From Mycosarcoma maydis (lineage: Eukaryota > Basidiomycota > Ustilaginomycetes > Ustilaginales), in contig NC_026478.1 of the NCBI RefSeq assembly GCF_000328475.2, positions 248,001-312,000 on the forward strand: a stretch of DNA of 64,000 bases. The letters run 5' to 3'. Positions 8,816 through 18,318 of this stretch are shown here, piece after piece. The notes under the pieces were generated by a model. That model made no database searches, was not told where the DNA came from, and saw only the letters and a list, made by a program, of their open reading frames with translations. The first letter of the stretch is position 1. Each line of letters begins with the position of its first letter. The translations under genes were made by a program, and so were the position numbers.

Positions 8816-11158
8816 TTACGCTGTATTGGATGCACAAGCCTTAGACTTGCACCAGCCCTGTGAGCGTTCAAAGAAAACTGGTTCATCCCCGCCGCTTGGA
8901 TGATCTGCATCGCACAATGCATGGCATCTCGAATACAGCGCACAAGTCAGCTGGCCCTGTACGAACGAATTCTTCTTGTCCTCTCGTTTGCCTGCAAATT
9001 TGCTTCTCAGCCTCATGCCCTCGGTGCGCTCCCACTCGTCTCCTCGGCTCTCTTTGATCTTTGTAGGATCGAGTAGGCCGCGATTGAAAAGCTTGATGTT
9101 GGGATTGTCCAGGCTGAATGTCTGCTGGTAGATGTTAACGAACACGCAGCCTGAGGTCTCGTCGCAAGCTTGGAGACATTGCGACACGCTGGAAACGAGG
9201 CCCCAGTGAAGGAAAGAGGCAGGGTCAGAGACGACCGAGCCGAACAGCTTGTTCGAGTGCGAAGCAACCGGCCGCTTTGCGTCGGTGAAGAGCGCCTGGT
9301 AGGCGGATCTACATTGAGTTGACAGTGAGCGCTTTGGAGGAGGTGGCTTCTTTGCAGAGTGAGAGACGTGCTTGTCACTGTGCTCTACCTTGTAAGAATC
9401 GGCTGCAGACAAGTGAAGATGGTCAGCAAACGACTCGACCTTGTCGAGCAGATGCACCACGCCTGTGCATTTGTCCAGCTTAGCCTCGAATCCATGATCC
9501 GCTTTGACGAACTCGGCAAAACGAGCACATTTGAGTGTGCAGTGAAACACGATTGCTCGAATTAGCTCGACAGAGGCATCTGGATGCTGTGCTTTCGCGG
9601 ACGCCAGATCCACATGAACATTGTGTTGGTCGGGATGGCAGTATGGGAAGGCTGACTCGATTAGCGCCATACATAGCTGAGGGGTTCCTCTGCATTGTCC
9701 GCTGCCTAGATCTGCCCAGGTGGGAACGGAAGAATCGGCAGGCGATGATGAATCAAGATGAGCAGCATCCGAACTGCCAGCCCCGCTTTCATCACTCGCC
9801 GACCGCGCTTTCTTGTTCCCTTTCCATTTTTTCTGCTTCGAATTCCTCCTGTGATGAGCATTCTGGTGCCTGATCTGCTCTTTTTGTATCTGTTGCTCCG
9901 AGTGGATCAATGCGACTCCAACTTTCTTCGTCGCATGAATAGTAGCCAGAAGAGCGGGCATGAGAGTGCGCGTTAACGACAATGCAAAAGTAGCAGCATC
10001 CGTTCCAGATTGCTGAGATGAACGTTTCAGCCTCGCGTTGGTGCCGTCGTCGCTGTTTTCTCTGTGTGATGCAGGAATTGCGTTGATCTCGTCCGCAGTA
10101 TCAAACGCAGCAGATACAAGGCTGAGAATTTGTCGTTCGTCGGCATCTCTGAGTTCGATATCGGTGAGATGTCGTTTCGACTTGACAGAACTGTTGAGGA
10201 GTGTCCCTTGAGGAGTCCCGAGGGTCGGAAGGCCGTTGCTCCCGGGCGATTTTGCATCGGATGAATGATCACCACCAATCAATTCAGGAACTTTGGTGTC
10301 CCCGGTGTGACTGCTCGGTGTAGTCAAGCGTGGGACTGCAGCAGGACCAGCTAGAGCTCCGGATCCAGGAGAGGAAGGACTCGCCCCGGTCCCGCTGGGC
10401 AGCTGACTGATTGCTGAACTGGGTGCTTTGATGTTCGGGCTCGCTTCGCTGCTCCCTACCAGCATTTCCAAAAGTCCGCCGGGCATTCCAGCTTGGACTC
10501 GAGACATGTACATGTCCCGACCGGCTTCGATGCCTTTAATGGCAATGTCCTCAACTTGAGCGAAGGTGGGGATGATTCGCTTGCGCAGCTTTTCCGCAAT
10601 GTCAACTGTCCCGTATTCGTGCTTACAGGTCGATTCGTCGGGCGTTTCCACCGCAACGTTACTGTGCGTGCAAAAGTCGGAATCAGTTTCTCGCTTGCCA
10701 ACTGCGTTGGGGCTGCCGCGGCGTTTGCGGTGCGATACTTTGTGGCTTGCCCCGAACTCAGATTCTTCCGATGCGGCCGACTGGTTTCGAGAAACTTGAG
10801 TCGTTCGACAGCCAGCTCTATCTCCACCATCCCAGTGAGGAATATCGTATACACGACCGAACGTCCAACCGGGTGAAGCGTCTTCATTGAACGGCTCTAG
10901 CGCTCTGCCTTTCAAATCAGCTGATCTTCGAGCTGGCCCCTGTGAAGGAGTCCAGATACGCATTGCCTCGCCAAATGCTCGCTTCGACGCATGGCGATGC
11001 GAACTGGACAAGCGATGGTGTGGGTGCTGATGTTGCGCATGATGATGGTGCGAATGACGGTCATGGTTGTGGTGGGGGTGCTGCTGCGCAGAGGCTAGTG
11101 AGAGCAAGCTGAAGATCGTGGCGAGCCACAAATACAAGAACAGAGGGGAAAACTGCAT
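8816..11158 (-). CDS. Secreted histidine-rich protein with C-terminal Cys-rich PAN-like module, function unknown
   Basis: The frame opens at an ATG at 11200, but I prefer the Met at 11158. From there a classical signal peptide reads MQFSP, a Leu/Ala/Ser core, then ASA. The predicted protein is 780 residues. Right after the cleavage site lies a His cluster of about 15 His in 30 residues (positions about 24-52), typical of metal-binding sequence. The middle is low complexity with about nine dibasic Lys-Arg sites that could be Kex2 targets. A Cys region follows around GQCRGTPQLC. The last 165 residues carry a QCLQACD...GCVFVNIY...LTCALYSRC...GWC pattern resembling the PAN/Apple-like domain common in secreted basidiomycete proteins. 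There is no GPI or transmembrane signal after the leader. It lies tail-on downstream of the ferroxidase gene, which suggests but does not prove a role in metal handling. The gene is real by length; the function is unknown. Confidence 0.8.
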   Translation of the reverse strand: MQFSPLFLYLWLATIFSLLSLASAQQHPHHNHDRHSHHHHAQHQHPHHRLSSSHRHASKRAFGEAMRIWTPSQGPARRSADLKGRALEPFNEDASPGWTFGRVYDIPHWDGGDRAGCRTTQVSRNQSAASEESEFGASHKVSHRKRRGSPNAVGKRETDSDFCTHSNVAVETPDESTCKHEYGTVDIAEKLRKRIIPTFAQVEDIAIKGIEAGRDMYMSRVQAGMPGGLLEMLVGSSEASPNIKAPSSAISQLPSGTGASPSSPGSGALAGPAAVPRLTTPSSHTGDTKVPELIGGDHSSDAKSPGSNGLPTLGTPQGTLLNSSVKSKRHLTDIELRDADERQILSLVSAAFDTADEINAIPASHRENSDDGTNARLKRSSQQSGTDAATFALSLTRTLMPALLATIHATKKVGVALIHSEQQIQKEQIRHQNAHHRRNSKQKKWKGNKKARSASDESGAGSSDAAHLDSSSPADSSVPTWADLGSGQCRGTPQLCMALIESAFPYCHPDQHNVHVDLASAKAQHPDASVELIRAIVFHCTLKCARFAEFVKADHGFEAKLDKCTGVVHLLDKVESFADHLHLSAADSYKVEHSDKHVSHSAKKPPPPKRSLSTQCRSAYQALFTDAKRPVASHSNKLFGSVVSDPASFLHWGLVSSVSQCLQACDETSGCVFVNIYQQTFSLDNPNIKLFNRGLLDPTKIKESRGDEWERTEGMRLRSKFAGKREDKKNSFVQGQLTCALYSRCHALCDADHPSGGDEPVFFERSQGWCKSKACASNTA

Positions 11159-11902
11159 GGTGGACGAGGTTAGTGAGGGGAAAGCCAGTATGGCTTGCAT
11201 AGGCGCTTCAGGCAGGAGGACTGGTCTGTATTTAAGTGCTTGTACAACTCAAGCAGCCTAAAGGGCTCAGCAGCAGAGGTCGCCCCAAAACTTTGGATGT
11301 CAGCCAACTTTACAGTGCTGAGCTCCAAGAGAGATATTCACGATTGCCGCCGTTGCATGTCGAGCGTACTCAGAGAATATGAGACTCAAAACGACAAGCG
11401 ATCCGTTTGTCTTGTATTACAGTATTTTTGCATTGTCAAAAAAGATCTAAAAGCCACATCATCTCATCCTGGCTTGGGTGAAAGTCAAGCTAGCAGTCAA
11501 GCGTATACGTTAGGTCGGCTGTCTTGCGGCTCCCTGTAGCCGGAGCTGGCAAGAGAACGTGTTGATCTACGATTCATACAAGATTGTGCGAGCCGTGCAC
11601 ACTATCTATGATTACGAATGTCGTCAACACAGTCGAAAGCAGAGTCTTCATACTGATGAGAAAATGAGCGCTACAACCCTGTTATCCGCGCTTTTATCGC
11701 GCTGTCAAGTTAAGCACCTCGCACGGTTCGGTCACGGACTAGTTGATATCAAATGAGCATTGAGTTGACTTGGTGACAAGTTACTCTGGAAAATTCTCAC
11801 CCTTAGTACATGGTATGTGAAACCCTGTCACAGATTTTATGTTGAAATTGTGCCTTCTTCACAAATCAAGCAAGCCCGCCACGCGCGTCGAACCGGGGAC
11901 AT
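11159..11902. other. Promoter region of the His-rich gene and 3' flank of the ferroxidase gene
   Basis: This is a 0.74 kb gap. A TTAAATA element (minus strand, 11229-11235) lies about 70 bp upstream of the preferred start of the His-rich gene. One CGATAA site (minus-strand reading at 11694-11699) is the only GATA-type match I see, so iron-responsive GATA control is not obvious here. Confidence 0.4.
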
Positions 11903-13792
11903 TCACTTGTCCTCCTCTTCCTCGTCGTCGTCCTCTTCGCCCGAATGCCAGCCGTAAACGACGACGGTAGCGAGACCGAGCAGGCCGGTGATGATGCAGC
12001 CCGTGAAAGCAGCGATCGCACGACCGGTCCAGCCAGACTCGAGATATGTAGGACCCTTGGCGAGACCATCAAAGTCGGAGGTAGAGTTGAGGCCAACGGC
12101 GTTGCCGGTGGTAGCAATCCCTTGAGCCTGACATTGATTCTTGATGTAGCTAGGCACGTTGAGGAAACTGTCGGACAGAACATCGGGTGCTTCGATGAAA
12201 ATCGAGGCCAGACCAGACACGAGATGAGGATCAATGTGGCAGTGGAAGAACCAAGCTCCTGGGTTGTCGGCCCTGAAGCGCAAGTAAGCCGATCCGCCGG
12301 GTGGGACCATGACCGTGTCGCGCCTCATGGGGTTGACCTGTGACGAGTTGAACGGAGGGTTGATAGTCGGATCGTCTGAAGTGACATCCTGCGACTTGTG
12401 AACGACCTGGAAGTGATGACCGTGAAGATGGAAGGGATGCTTACCAGCGTCCCAGTTAAAGAGCTGAACTTCGATCATTTCGTTGTGCTTGATAACAAAG
12501 GCGTTCGAGTTAGGGCCGTAGATAGCCGGGTTGGAAGCGAGCGCACCCATGGATTCGGCAGAGAACAAAGCCGGCACCTGGGGAGCAACGTAAGAGATGT
12601 TGTTGAAAGCGGCATAATTTTCACCGTCGGACATGGTGTCGAACGAAACATCGAGACGATGGACTGCGTCGGGAGTGACCATAGGCTCAGCGTTGACGGG
12701 GACGAATTGAAGGTCATCAAAGTAAGTGTACTCTTCGAGGATCTTTTCCGGTCCGAACTTGTCCTTGGGAGCGTTGGGATACGAGATGGTCGCCGACACG
12801 TTGAGCTGGAGATCTTCGGGAACAACGTCAAACATGTCCTCGTCCATGTTGGCGTGCAACTTCCAGTTCTGGGGATCAGTGTCGTTTCTCGCTGTGACGA
12901 GCACGCTGAAACGCTGCGCTACGGCAACCGAGAGGAAATCGACAGGCTGAGGCAGCACATCAACACCTTCGACCTCGATCACCTGCATGTCGTGACCGGA
13001 CAGGTAGAAGTAAAAAGCAGCTAGCGCCGACATGTTGATGACACGCAACCTGTACGTCTTGCCCGCCTCGAAGGGGAGCGTAGCGTTCTCGCTGAAGCCA
13101 GGCAGGTAGGTGGCAGCCGAAGTCTTGTTGGAAGTGTGAGCAAAGTAGATGAGACCAGATTTGGGGACGGGTTCGGCACCGGTAGGGTTTTTGCGGTTCA
13201 TAAACTCGTTCTTGACCAAGTCTGTGTAGTTGGAGTGGTACCAATCGCCGAGGATGACGGTGTAGTCGTCGTCGTAGTTGTAGTGAATGTCCGCCGGGTC
13301 ATCGGGGTGGATGATGACAGGAGAACGAAGACCGTCGGTGTACTGGTCGTTGTTGTGCGCATGAATCCAGAAGGTGCCCATCTGCTTACGACGGTCGGCA
13401 GGCGAAGCGGGCGAGTTGAGCGTCTCGTATGTGAAGGATTGGCCAGGAGGGATGGGACATTGAGTGATCGCTACAGCGCCGTCATAGTAGCCAGTACGGT
13501 TGAAGAACATGCCGTGCGAATGGAGCGAGGCACCGACGCCGGTCTCAAGCTTGTTGGTAGCAGTGATACGAACCGTGTCTGATGCGTTGACGTTGATGAT
13601 GGGAGGAGGCCAGCTACCATTGACGCCAATGACGTGCCTTGGGTAAAGGCCGTCTGGATTAACATCGGGCACCCAGTTGATATTCCAGTGCTGCTCGACG
13701 GTGGCAGCATTTGCGGTCAAGAGCAATGAGCACAGCGACGAGGCAAGCAAGCCCAGCGCTGGCATCACCGTACGACGTTGAGGTGCGACCAT
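11903..13792 (-). CDS. fer1: Multicopper ferroxidase, Fet3/Fer1 type, membrane anchored
   Basis: Cell-surface multicopper oxidase that oxidises Fe(II) to Fe(III) for uptake by the adjoining permease. The longest frame begins at a GTG (13918); the first ATG is at 13792 and gives 629 residues with a signal peptide ending near residue 30 (LLLTANAA). All four copper motifs are visible: LHSHG (90-94), FWIHAH (141-146), HPFHLHGHHFQ (452-462) and HCHIDPH (517-523) followed by the usual GL. Many N-glycosylation sequons are present. A single transmembrane segment spans about 592-614, and the cytosolic tail is almost entirely Asp/Glu. The HCHIDPH motif has Asp-Pro where yeast Fet3 has Glu-Trp. Divergent pairing with an Ftr1-type permease, as in Ustilago maydis fer1/fer2, supports ferroxidase over laccase. 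The exact iron-binding residues were not checked by alignment. Confidence 0.93.
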   Translation of the reverse strand: MVAPQRRTVMPALGLLASSLCSLLLTANAATVEQHWNINWVPDVNPDGLYPRHVIGVNGSWPPPIINVNASDTVRITATNKLETGVGASLHSHGMFFNRTGYYDGAVAITQCPIPPGQSFTYETLNSPASPADRRKQMGTFWIHAHNNDQYTDGLRSPVIIHPDDPADIHYNYDDDYTVILGDWYHSNYTDLVKNEFMNRKNPTGAEPVPKSGLIYFAHTSNKTSAATYLPGFSENATLPFEAGKTYRLRVINMSALAAFYFYLSGHDMQVIEVEGVDVLPQPVDFLSVAVAQRFSVLVTARNDTDPQNWKLHANMDEDMFDVVPEDLQLNVSATISYPNAPKDKFGPEKILEEYTYFDDLQFVPVNAEPMVTPDAVHRLDVSFDTMSDGENYAAFNNISYVAPQVPALFSAESMGALASNPAIYGPNSNAFVIKHNEMIEVQLFNWDAGKHPFHLHGHHFQVVHKSQDVTSDDPTINPPFNSSQVNPMRRDTVMVPPGGSAYLRFRADNPGAWFFHCHIDPHLVSGLASIFIEAPDVLSDSFLNVPSYIKNQCQAQGIATTGNAVGLNSTSDFDGLAKGPTYLESGWTGRAIAAFTGCIITGLLGLATVVVYGWHSGEEDDDEEEEDK

Positions 13793-16463
13793 GTTGACGA
13801 GTGTTGCTTGCGAAGGTCGCCTAGGATGTAATCTTGCAAGGAGAGTGACGGTTGGTAGAGAGCAAAGCACAAGATGAAAGTACCTTGTTGCCTGCCTGAA
13901 CGGGGTATACCTTGTCACGGAGCTAGGAACAGGGAGATATGATCTGCTGGCAGGGCGACCTTATCAAGAGGAAGAGCAACAGCAAGGGGACGAACCGGAC
14001 AGAAAGGTGAAGAGAAGGGCAGCTTGCGTCTGGATTTCTTCCACCGTCTATCAGATAGGCAAAAGGACGTGGTGCTGGGTGAAAAGAATTTTTTTTTTTT
14101 AATTTCCCCAATCCAGTGTCACCTAAAGAACGAAGTGAAAGAAGAGAGGGCCGACCAAGGACTTGAAGCGGGCTTGAATGATCTGATAAGCTGTAGCGAG
14201 GAACGGCCGCTGTAGAGAATCAGGACTGGTGCCTGAGTTTGGTTTGGCGTGTCAATGCGTGCCTCAGTTTGTGTTGAAATTCCAACAGCGAGGAAATGGA
14301 CAGATTGAGTGACTGAATGCTGTCGATGTGGGCGCCGTGCTCCTATTGGCTGGTGAACAGCAGCTTCGGGGGAGAGCGGAAGCCTCAGCGGGACAAGTGG
14401 CGACGGCCCGAAGAGAATCACAATGTTGCGAAGGAAGAGAGTCTACCGAGATGCGTGCCAGACGTCTTGCTCGAAAAGGCGCAATGCAGAGGTGAGACGA
14501 TCAAGTAGGGTCGAGGCGCAGAAAACAAGGCGACGGCAGCTGCCGACGAGCAAGAATACTGTATCAACAAGAGCGGAAAGTACGAGTGCAAATGTGAAGA
14601 ACAAATCGAATCATCGGCACAAATACAGAGCAAAGTCAAGACCAGATCACATCAGATAAGTCGGGCTTGCCGAAGCAAGCAAGCAAGCAAGCCACACACA
14701 AAATGGCCTTGCAATGTTCATTATGAGCTGAGTGTCAATCGCAAGTCGCGGCCCATTGGTGATTGTTGGTTGTCTCTGCTGCATTAAAGAGTTTTTTTTT
14801 TGCTCTTGGCTTTCAGATTGACTTGCGAGCCGGTGCGAATGCGATTCATATTTTTTTGCATGTGGGCGACCTCCTTCTTGCGGCATTTTCTAACAGCAGT
14901 CGGTGACAGATGCCGCTGCATCCCAACGCCATGGTTCTCGACTCTAGGATCGATAGGAAGCACCTCTTCTTCGCGCGGGATGAGAAGCTCGCCAAGGGAA
15001 GCAATAGACCTTCGGCTCTTAGTGTGGATTATTAGCGCGCCTTGCGGCTTGCACGGCGTTGCAGTCGTGGATCTAGTGAAATTGCCTCATGAGCGATTTT
15101 GGCCTTCCAAACCCACGATTGCAAACGGAAAACAGACAATAGGTGACTCGGCACCGACCGTCGGAGAGCACAAGCGCACGATAAAGTGAGACGAGCGTTC
15201 ATGCTTGCTTTGCATATCGAACGATGCGACGCGAGGAATGACACACTCCTCAAGTGGGGTTGGTTGGTAAACTGGCTGGAAGTTGCAAGCGGAGTTGAGA
15301 AGGTCAAAGCCAATCACGAATCACGAATCAAATCGTGAATGGTGAATGTCGGCGTCGCTTTGCGAATCTCGCGTGCGAAAACCCTTAGTTGCGGCTCAAT
15401 TGTGGATGCAGGTGCGGACCGCTGGTTGATTACTTTCCTTAGGCTCGCTTAGCTTGCGAGCTCGCGTGCTCATGTGCTCGCGTGCCAGAGCATCAAACTA
15501 AGCCGCGCAGAGAGAAAATCAGGCTGTCTTCTATCTGATAAACCTGATTCAGCCAAATTTCCTGTGCGTACTCGTGACTTGGATTCTTTCAGCACCCTAT
15601 TCCCACGCGAACTTTGAGTGGTAGGGTTTTGAGGTGGCGGATCAGCTGGTATTCTGCCTTCTCGACTTTGCATTCCCCCCTCTTGGCCTCTTCTCCTGGC
15701 TTGTACACTCTTATCGCCATTCCGCCTTTGGCTCATGCGCTGTCTGAGAAGCCGAGGTTTGCCCGCTGTCCTTTCCTTGGCCGGCGCATCTTGAGCCTGT
15801 GCACCCCGAATTCCTGTTTGTTTGTTTTTTTTGGGTTTTTTTCTTCCACCTCATTTGAAATTTATGGGACTGGAATCTGAACAGAACGTGTTTGTGCAGC
15901 TCGAATGTCGTCGCTGGAAGCACCAGATTCTCTTCTTCCTCCGCTCTGCTCGTGAGGCTTGCTTGTTGATGTGCGCCTGATCCTTTGCCCAGTTCCGACC
16001 GTGTTGTCAGGTCCGCATCTCCCTTTTACCGGCTGCGCTTGTTGCGCTCCCAATCATCTTACAGCGTACAAGGTGACTGTGGTCTCTACAACCTCATTGG
16101 CCTGGACATCTGCATCCGAACTCTCCCGTCTCGGCTCTCCGTCCACCTTGATTCGTACCTGAGGTTTACAACAACGGCTGTCCTCTTCGATTGCCTTCTT
16201 GGTTGGACCGGCCTTCTAGCTCTTGTTCACGCAGCTTCCGCTTTTCTTCACACGCTCTTCGGCCTTATCAGATCATATTTTTCTCCTGTATCGCCTGCTC
16301 TGCCTCAAGGGAAATTCCCAAAATCTTGCCTCGACGCTTTGCTCCCTCTTATCTGCCCGACCTCCCTCGCCTTCACCCTCGATCTCACCTCCCTTCCCCC
16401 AACGTAACACGCGCACCTTCATCATCCAGACGTCTCCTGGCAGTCGTCGTAACAAAAGCAAAC
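13793..16463. promoter_or_regulatory. Divergent control region of the iron uptake pair, with GATA sites
   Basis: A 2.67 kb head-to-head intergenic region between ferroxidase and permease. TGATAA sites occur at 13961-13966 (-), 14184-14189 (+), 15536-15541 (+) and 16265-16270 (-). Related HGATAR sites lie at 14048-14053 (-), 14053-14058 (+), 14654-14659 (+), 15531-15536 (-), 15711-15716 (-) and 16349-16354 (-). In Ustilago maydis the GATA factor Urbs1 represses iron uptake genes through (G/T)GATAA-type sites, so iron repression is the natural inference. Four TGATAA in this length is about three times the chance expectation. The region also holds a T12 tract (14089-14100), AAGC repeats near 14673-14692, heptamer units at 15312-15340, and a pyrimidine-rich leader just before the permease. 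Confidence 0.55.
15312..15340. repeat. TTCGTGA heptamer repeat cluster
   Basis: Tandem TCACGAA units (the reverse complement of TTCGTGA) are followed by an inverted AATCGTGAAT. The cluster lies inside the divergent iron-gene spacer. Confidence 0.7.
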
Positions 16464-18011
16464 ATGTCGGCAACGGGCAACAAAGTGTTTGCGCCAGCCA
16501 TCTTCTTCATCGCCGCCAGGGAGGCGCTCGAGGCCTCCCTCGTGATTGGCATTCTCTCTGGTATGCTCGAAAACCTTGTAGTGCACACAAAGTCGGCCGA
16601 AGACCTCGCCGCTCACGACTCGCTTACCGAGTCTGAGAAGCACGAGGTCGAACAAAAGAAGCGTGCGCTCGTTCGTAAGCTTCGAAAGATTGTAAGTTTC
16701 GCACACATACCAGCCTTGATCGTTTCATTCTTGATTGCCAGCTGACACGAGATGACATGGTGTATTTTTACGATTCAGGTGCTATTGGGAGCTTTGACCG
16801 GTCTGTTGATCGCATTTGCTATCGGAGCTGCGTTCCTGGCCGTTTTCTACACTCAAGTCAACGACCTCTACGGTAAAGCAGAAGAGCTTTGGGAAGGAAT
16901 CTTCAACCTGGTCGCTGTGTTGCTTATTACACCCATGTCACTTGCCATTCTGCGCGCTGGTAACAGCAAGCGCAAATGGAAGCGCAAGCTCGAAAACGCT
17001 TTCAGCCATCAAAACATCCAGCCCAACCACCGCAGAGATGAAGAGGGCGAGGCAACCGTTGTCAATGCTAACCACTCGGATGATTCCGCTTCTGCTTCAT
17101 CCTCGTCTGCTCGTCAGGCAGCCGAGGAAGAGGCTGGTACAAAGACGACGCGAACCGAGAAGCTGAACCCTCTGGAAGCTGTCGACGTTGTTCCCAGCAT
17201 GTCTGGCGACCAGCGTCGAAAGCGCGGCGGCTTGCGTGGTCTTTTTTCCAAGCCATCCGGAGCAGTCAACGATCTCAAGCTTCGAATGAATCGCGGAACA
17301 TTGGCCTTGTTCACGATCCCCCTCATCACCACACTTCGAGAAGGCCTCGAAGGTGTCGTCTTCATCGGTGGTGTCTCTCTCGGTCTGCCCGCAACCTCGA
17401 TCCCGCTTCCTGCCATCGTTGGCCTCGCCGTCGGTTTGGGAATCGGATTCCTCATCTTCCGTTCGGGCAACTTGGTCTCGGTTCGAATCTTCCTCGTCTT
17501 CTCCACTTGCTTCCTCCTCCTCATCGCCTCTGGTATGGCTTCTCGATCCGTTTACTACCTCCAATTCTACGCTTACGTCCAACTTGTAGGGGATTCAGCT
17601 GCCGAATCCGGCGACGGTCCAGGATCCTACAACTCGCAAGGTTACATTTGGCACTTTAACTGCTGCAACCCAGAGGCCAACAAGGGTGGAACAGGATGGG
17701 GTATCTTGAACTCGCTTGTGGGTTGGAACAACACCGCCACCTACGGATCAGTCTTCATGTACATCGGGTACTGGTTTGCCGTCGCTGGCTATCTGTGGTA
17801 CCAGATCTGGAGCGAGGGCAGACTGGCACTGAGGTTCGGCGGAAAGACCTACTGGGAGTCCAACCGTTCAATCCAGGCCAGGCAGAGGAAACAGGAGAAG
17901 GCTCACCAGCGCCAACTGAGAGAAGCCGACCAGGAGGAGCATGGCCACTCGTCGAACAGCGACAAGCAACAGCACCCCTCCGAGGCTGGCCCAAGTACCC
18001 TCTCTCACTGA
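16464..18011 (+). CDS. fer2: High-affinity iron permease, Ftr1/Fer2 type (2 exons)
   Basis: Plasma-membrane Fe(III) permease that works with the divergent ferroxidase. Exon 1 is 16464-16691. An 87-nt intron with GTAAGT donor and CAG acceptor follows (16692-16778), and exon 2 is 16779-18011, giving 486 residues. Joining in phase 0 restores the expected LRKI-VLLGALTG junction. The two iron-exchange motifs are REALE (residues 19-23) and REGLE (263-267), and seven hydrophobic segments fit the Ftr1 fold. The cytosolic region at about 138-240 is much longer and more Ser/Glu/Lys-rich than in the roughly 400-residue yeast protein. The His/Gln-rich C-terminal tail is also polar. The open frame upstream of the ATG is pyrimidine-rich leader, not coding. 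Partner gene, motifs and topology agree. Confidence 0.95.
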
Positions 18012-18318
18012 AAGCCCATTTTCGCCCCTCGCCTTAAAATGTAGTTACCCCCGAGAGTGAATGCGCCAGCGTAAACTAGCTTCCATCTTTCTCTCTATCT
18101 CCCTGATGGATTTATGTTATGGCCTTGCTTAATGCGAAAATCCAGTGCACAATTCCAAAATTTGTTTTTATGGCACCTCCCTTGTATGTCAGCGGCATTC
18201 GCCGAGCAACCAGCACCTGACACATGCATATGCTCATGCTGATGCCAAGGACTGATGTTGAAATTGCGCGGCGAACTTGTGGTGATTAGAAAAAGGCAAA
18301 GGTATGACTGTATTTAAG
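18012..18318. other. Convergent intergenic region
   Basis: This 307 bp region lies between the 3' ends of the permease gene and the BIG1-like gene. It is AT-richer than its surroundings, as expected for two facing 3' UTRs. I see no gene in it. Confidence 0.5.

Noticed and set aside
11861..11902. tRNA B-box-like GGTTCGACGC on the minus strand near 11886-11895
   Set aside because: No matching A box, acceptor stem or cloverleaf could be built around it.
12398..13024. 208-codon frame antisense to the ferroxidase
   Set aside because: Shadow of the ferroxidase gene; Val/Asp-rich artefact of the opposite strand.
13793..13918. Extended GTG start for the ferroxidase
   Set aside because: The first ATG at 13792 gives a normal signal peptide; the added 42 residues begin at GTG and do not resemble a leader.
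15312..15340. Repeat clusters as a possible CRISPR array
   Set aside because: Units are 7 bp with no regular spacers, and the organism is a fungus.
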